Origin: Pseudomonadota bacterium
Lineage (GTDB): Bacteria > Pseudomonadota > Alphaproteobacteria > Rhizobiales > Xanthobacteraceae
Assembly (NCBI GenBank): GCA_023405565.1
Contig: JAEXXW010000054.1
Coordinates: 1-6,260, forward strand
Direction: 5' to 3'
DNA: 6,260 nucleotides
Of the stretch, positions 5,369-6,260 are shown piece by piece. Numbering within the stretch: position 1 is the first letter of the stretch; each line of letters starts with the position of its first letter. The notes below the pieces were generated by a model that worked only from the letters and a program-made list of their open reading frames with translations, made no database searches and was not told the DNA's origin. A program made the translations under genes and the position numbers.

Positions 5369-6223
5369 ATGATCATCGCTTCGCTTCCCCCTGCGTCGGG
5401 TGTCGGCTTCAAGCCGCAGCATTTCGACGACATCCTTTCAGGCGATCAGCCGATCGGCTTTGTCGAAATTCATGCCGAGAATTATATGGGCGCCGGCGGT
5501 GCGCCACATGCCATGCTGCGGCGTCTGCGCGAGACCTATGCACTCTCCATTCACGGCGTCGGCCTGTCGATCGGATCGATGGCCCCGCTCGATATTGAAC
5601 ATCTCGGACGCTTGAAACATCTTTGCGACCGCTACCAACCGGAAAGCTTTTCCGAACATCTCGCCTGGTCGTCGCATGGCGAGGTCTATCTCAACGATCT
5701 CTTGCCCCTGCCCTATACGCCGGAAACGCTGGCGCGCATCGTCGACCATGTCGATCAGGTGCAGCACACGCTCAATCGCGAAATGCTGCTGGAGAATCCA
5801 TCGACCTATATCCAGTTCGCGGACAGCACCATTCCCGAAGCGGAATTTCTCGGCGAGATCGCACGCCGGACCGGCTGTGGCTTGCTGCTGGATGTCAATA
5901 ATGTTGTCGTGCAGGCCACGAACCACGGCACCAGCGCGCAGCAATATCTGGATGCTTTCCCGCTGGCGCGGGTGAAGGAAATCCATCTCGGTGGCCACGA
6001 CGCGCAGTCCGACGACAGCGGCGCGCCGCTGCTCATCGACGCCCATGGCTGCGCCGTGGCTGACGATGTGTGGTCGCTCTATGCCGGCGTGATTGCGAAG
6101 ACGGGTCCGTTGCCAACCCTGATCGAATGGGACAACGATGTTCCGGCATGGCCCGTGCTGGCCAACGAAGCCCGCGCCGCATCAGCGATCTTGAACCATA
6201 CTGTACAGAGCGAGGCGGCCTGA
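5369..6223 (+). CDS. bufB: DUF692 multinuclear non-heme iron-dependent oxidase (MNIO), bufferin maturase
   Basis: The protein has 284 residues, normal for the family, with CTGGAG seven bases before the ATG. It is a TIM-barrel enzyme of the group that includes MbnB (methanobactin) and TglH. The family blocks are clear: [13 protein letters not shown] (11-23), [14 protein letters not shown] (31-44), [11 protein letters not shown] (60-70), SFSEHLAWS (93-101), LLPLPYT (111-117), LLENPSTYI (140-148), [11 protein letters not shown] (171-181), VKEIHLGGH (202-210), DAHGCAV (224-230) and LIEWDNDVP (251-259). Candidate iron ligands are His62, Glu142, Asp175, His206, His210 and Glu253, by position in conserved blocks. 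It acts in the cytoplasm on the BufA precursor before export, oxidising core cysteines to heterocycles with the help of the BufC partner. It follows bufA by 70 bases, and the next gene starts one base after its stop. Confidence 0.95.
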   Translation: MIIASLPPASGVGFKPQHFDDILSGDQPIGFVEIHAENYMGAGGAPHAMLRRLRETYALSIHGVGLSIGSMAPLDIEHLGRLKHLCDRYQPESFSEHLAWSSHGEVYLNDLLPLPYTPETLARIVDHVDQVQHTLNREMLLENPSTYIQFADSTIPEAEFLGEIARRTGCGLLLDVNNVVVQATNHGTSAQQYLDAFPLARVKEIHLGGHDAQSDDSGAPLLIDAHGCAVADDVWSLYAGVIAKTGPLPTLIEWDNDVPAWPVLANEARAASAILNHTVQSEAA

Positions 6224-6224
6224 C

Positions 6225-6260
6225 ATGCTCGCTCCGCAACAATCCGCATTCACCGCGGCG
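6225..6260 (+). CDS. bufC: Start of probable DUF2063 partner protein BufC, cut by the window end
   Basis: An ATG one base after the bufB stop opens a frame that runs to the window end: twelve codons reading MLAPQQSAFTAA. The spacing L-x-x-x-Q-x-x-F-x-x-A is that of the N-terminal helix of DUF2063 proteins, which normally follow DUF692 genes and bind the precursor peptide for the oxidase. The one-base gap implies translational coupling. Twelve residues are too few for a firm call; the identification rests mainly on gene order. Confidence 0.65.
   Translation, partial: MLAPQQSAFTAA

Noticed and set aside
5438..6046. Long minus-strand open frame opposite bufB
   Set aside because: It is an antisense shadow of a firmly identified DUF692 gene; such frames are common in GC-rich coding DNA.
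1..6260. tRNA or rRNA genes, CRISPR arrays, insertion sequences or integration sites
   Set aside because: No cloverleaf-like pattern, direct-repeat array, transposase or flanking duplication was seen on reading the sequence.

Overview
The window looks like chromosomal DNA from a GC-rich alphaproteobacterium, probably of the Hyphomicrobiales (Bradyrhizobium/Rhodopseudomonas-like). The evidence is a Bug-type solute receptor, an HWE-family histidine kinase, a SigF/NrsF-type sigma/anti-sigma pair, and a CCCTCTCCC-type intergenic hairpin of the kind common in that group. This placement is inferred from gene families, not from a marker gene.

Left part (1-3144): the 3' end of a Bug/TctC periplasmic substrate-binding protein gene is followed by a small YdhR-like alpha/beta-barrel protein on the same strand. 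Convergent to them on the minus strand lie an orphan HWE histidine kinase with a DUF4118-type membrane domain and, upstream of it, a Tat-exported alpha/beta hydrolase resembling kynurenine formamidase. Nothing in the sequence ties these genes into one pathway.

Middle (3145-3570): 240 bases show no supported gene. They are followed by an unrecognised 50-residue membrane protein (GTG start, good ribosome binding site) that ends 33 bases from the convergent anti-sigma gene.

Right part (3571-6260), the main interest: a minus-strand operon encodes an ECF sigma factor (SigF type) and its six-helix membrane anti-sigma factor NrsF (DUF1109). Divergent from it is an operon encoding a secreted four-cysteine DUF2282 peptide (bufferin precursor, BufA), a DUF692/MNIO multinuclear-iron oxidase (BufB) and the first 12 codons of what is probably the DUF2063 partner BufC. 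In bufferin systems the MNIO and its partner convert cysteines of the precursor to heterocycles, and the exported product binds copper in the periplasm. The family is described (Caulobacter and others), so the system is not new, but this copy is compact and instructive.

Both divergent transcripts carry the same promoter, GTAACA-N16-CGAA, one on each strand. This matches the SigF consensus I recall from Caulobacter (GTAACC-N16-CGAA). The layout suggests an autoregulated stress switch: a metal or oxidant signal acts on NrsF (two conserved-type cysteines), SigF is released, and sigF-nrsF and bufABC are transcribed together. The promoter position also fixes the sigma start at an internal TTG. The bufA messenger would have a structured leader of about 100 nt and a strong hairpin between bufA and bufB that could favour peptide over enzyme production.
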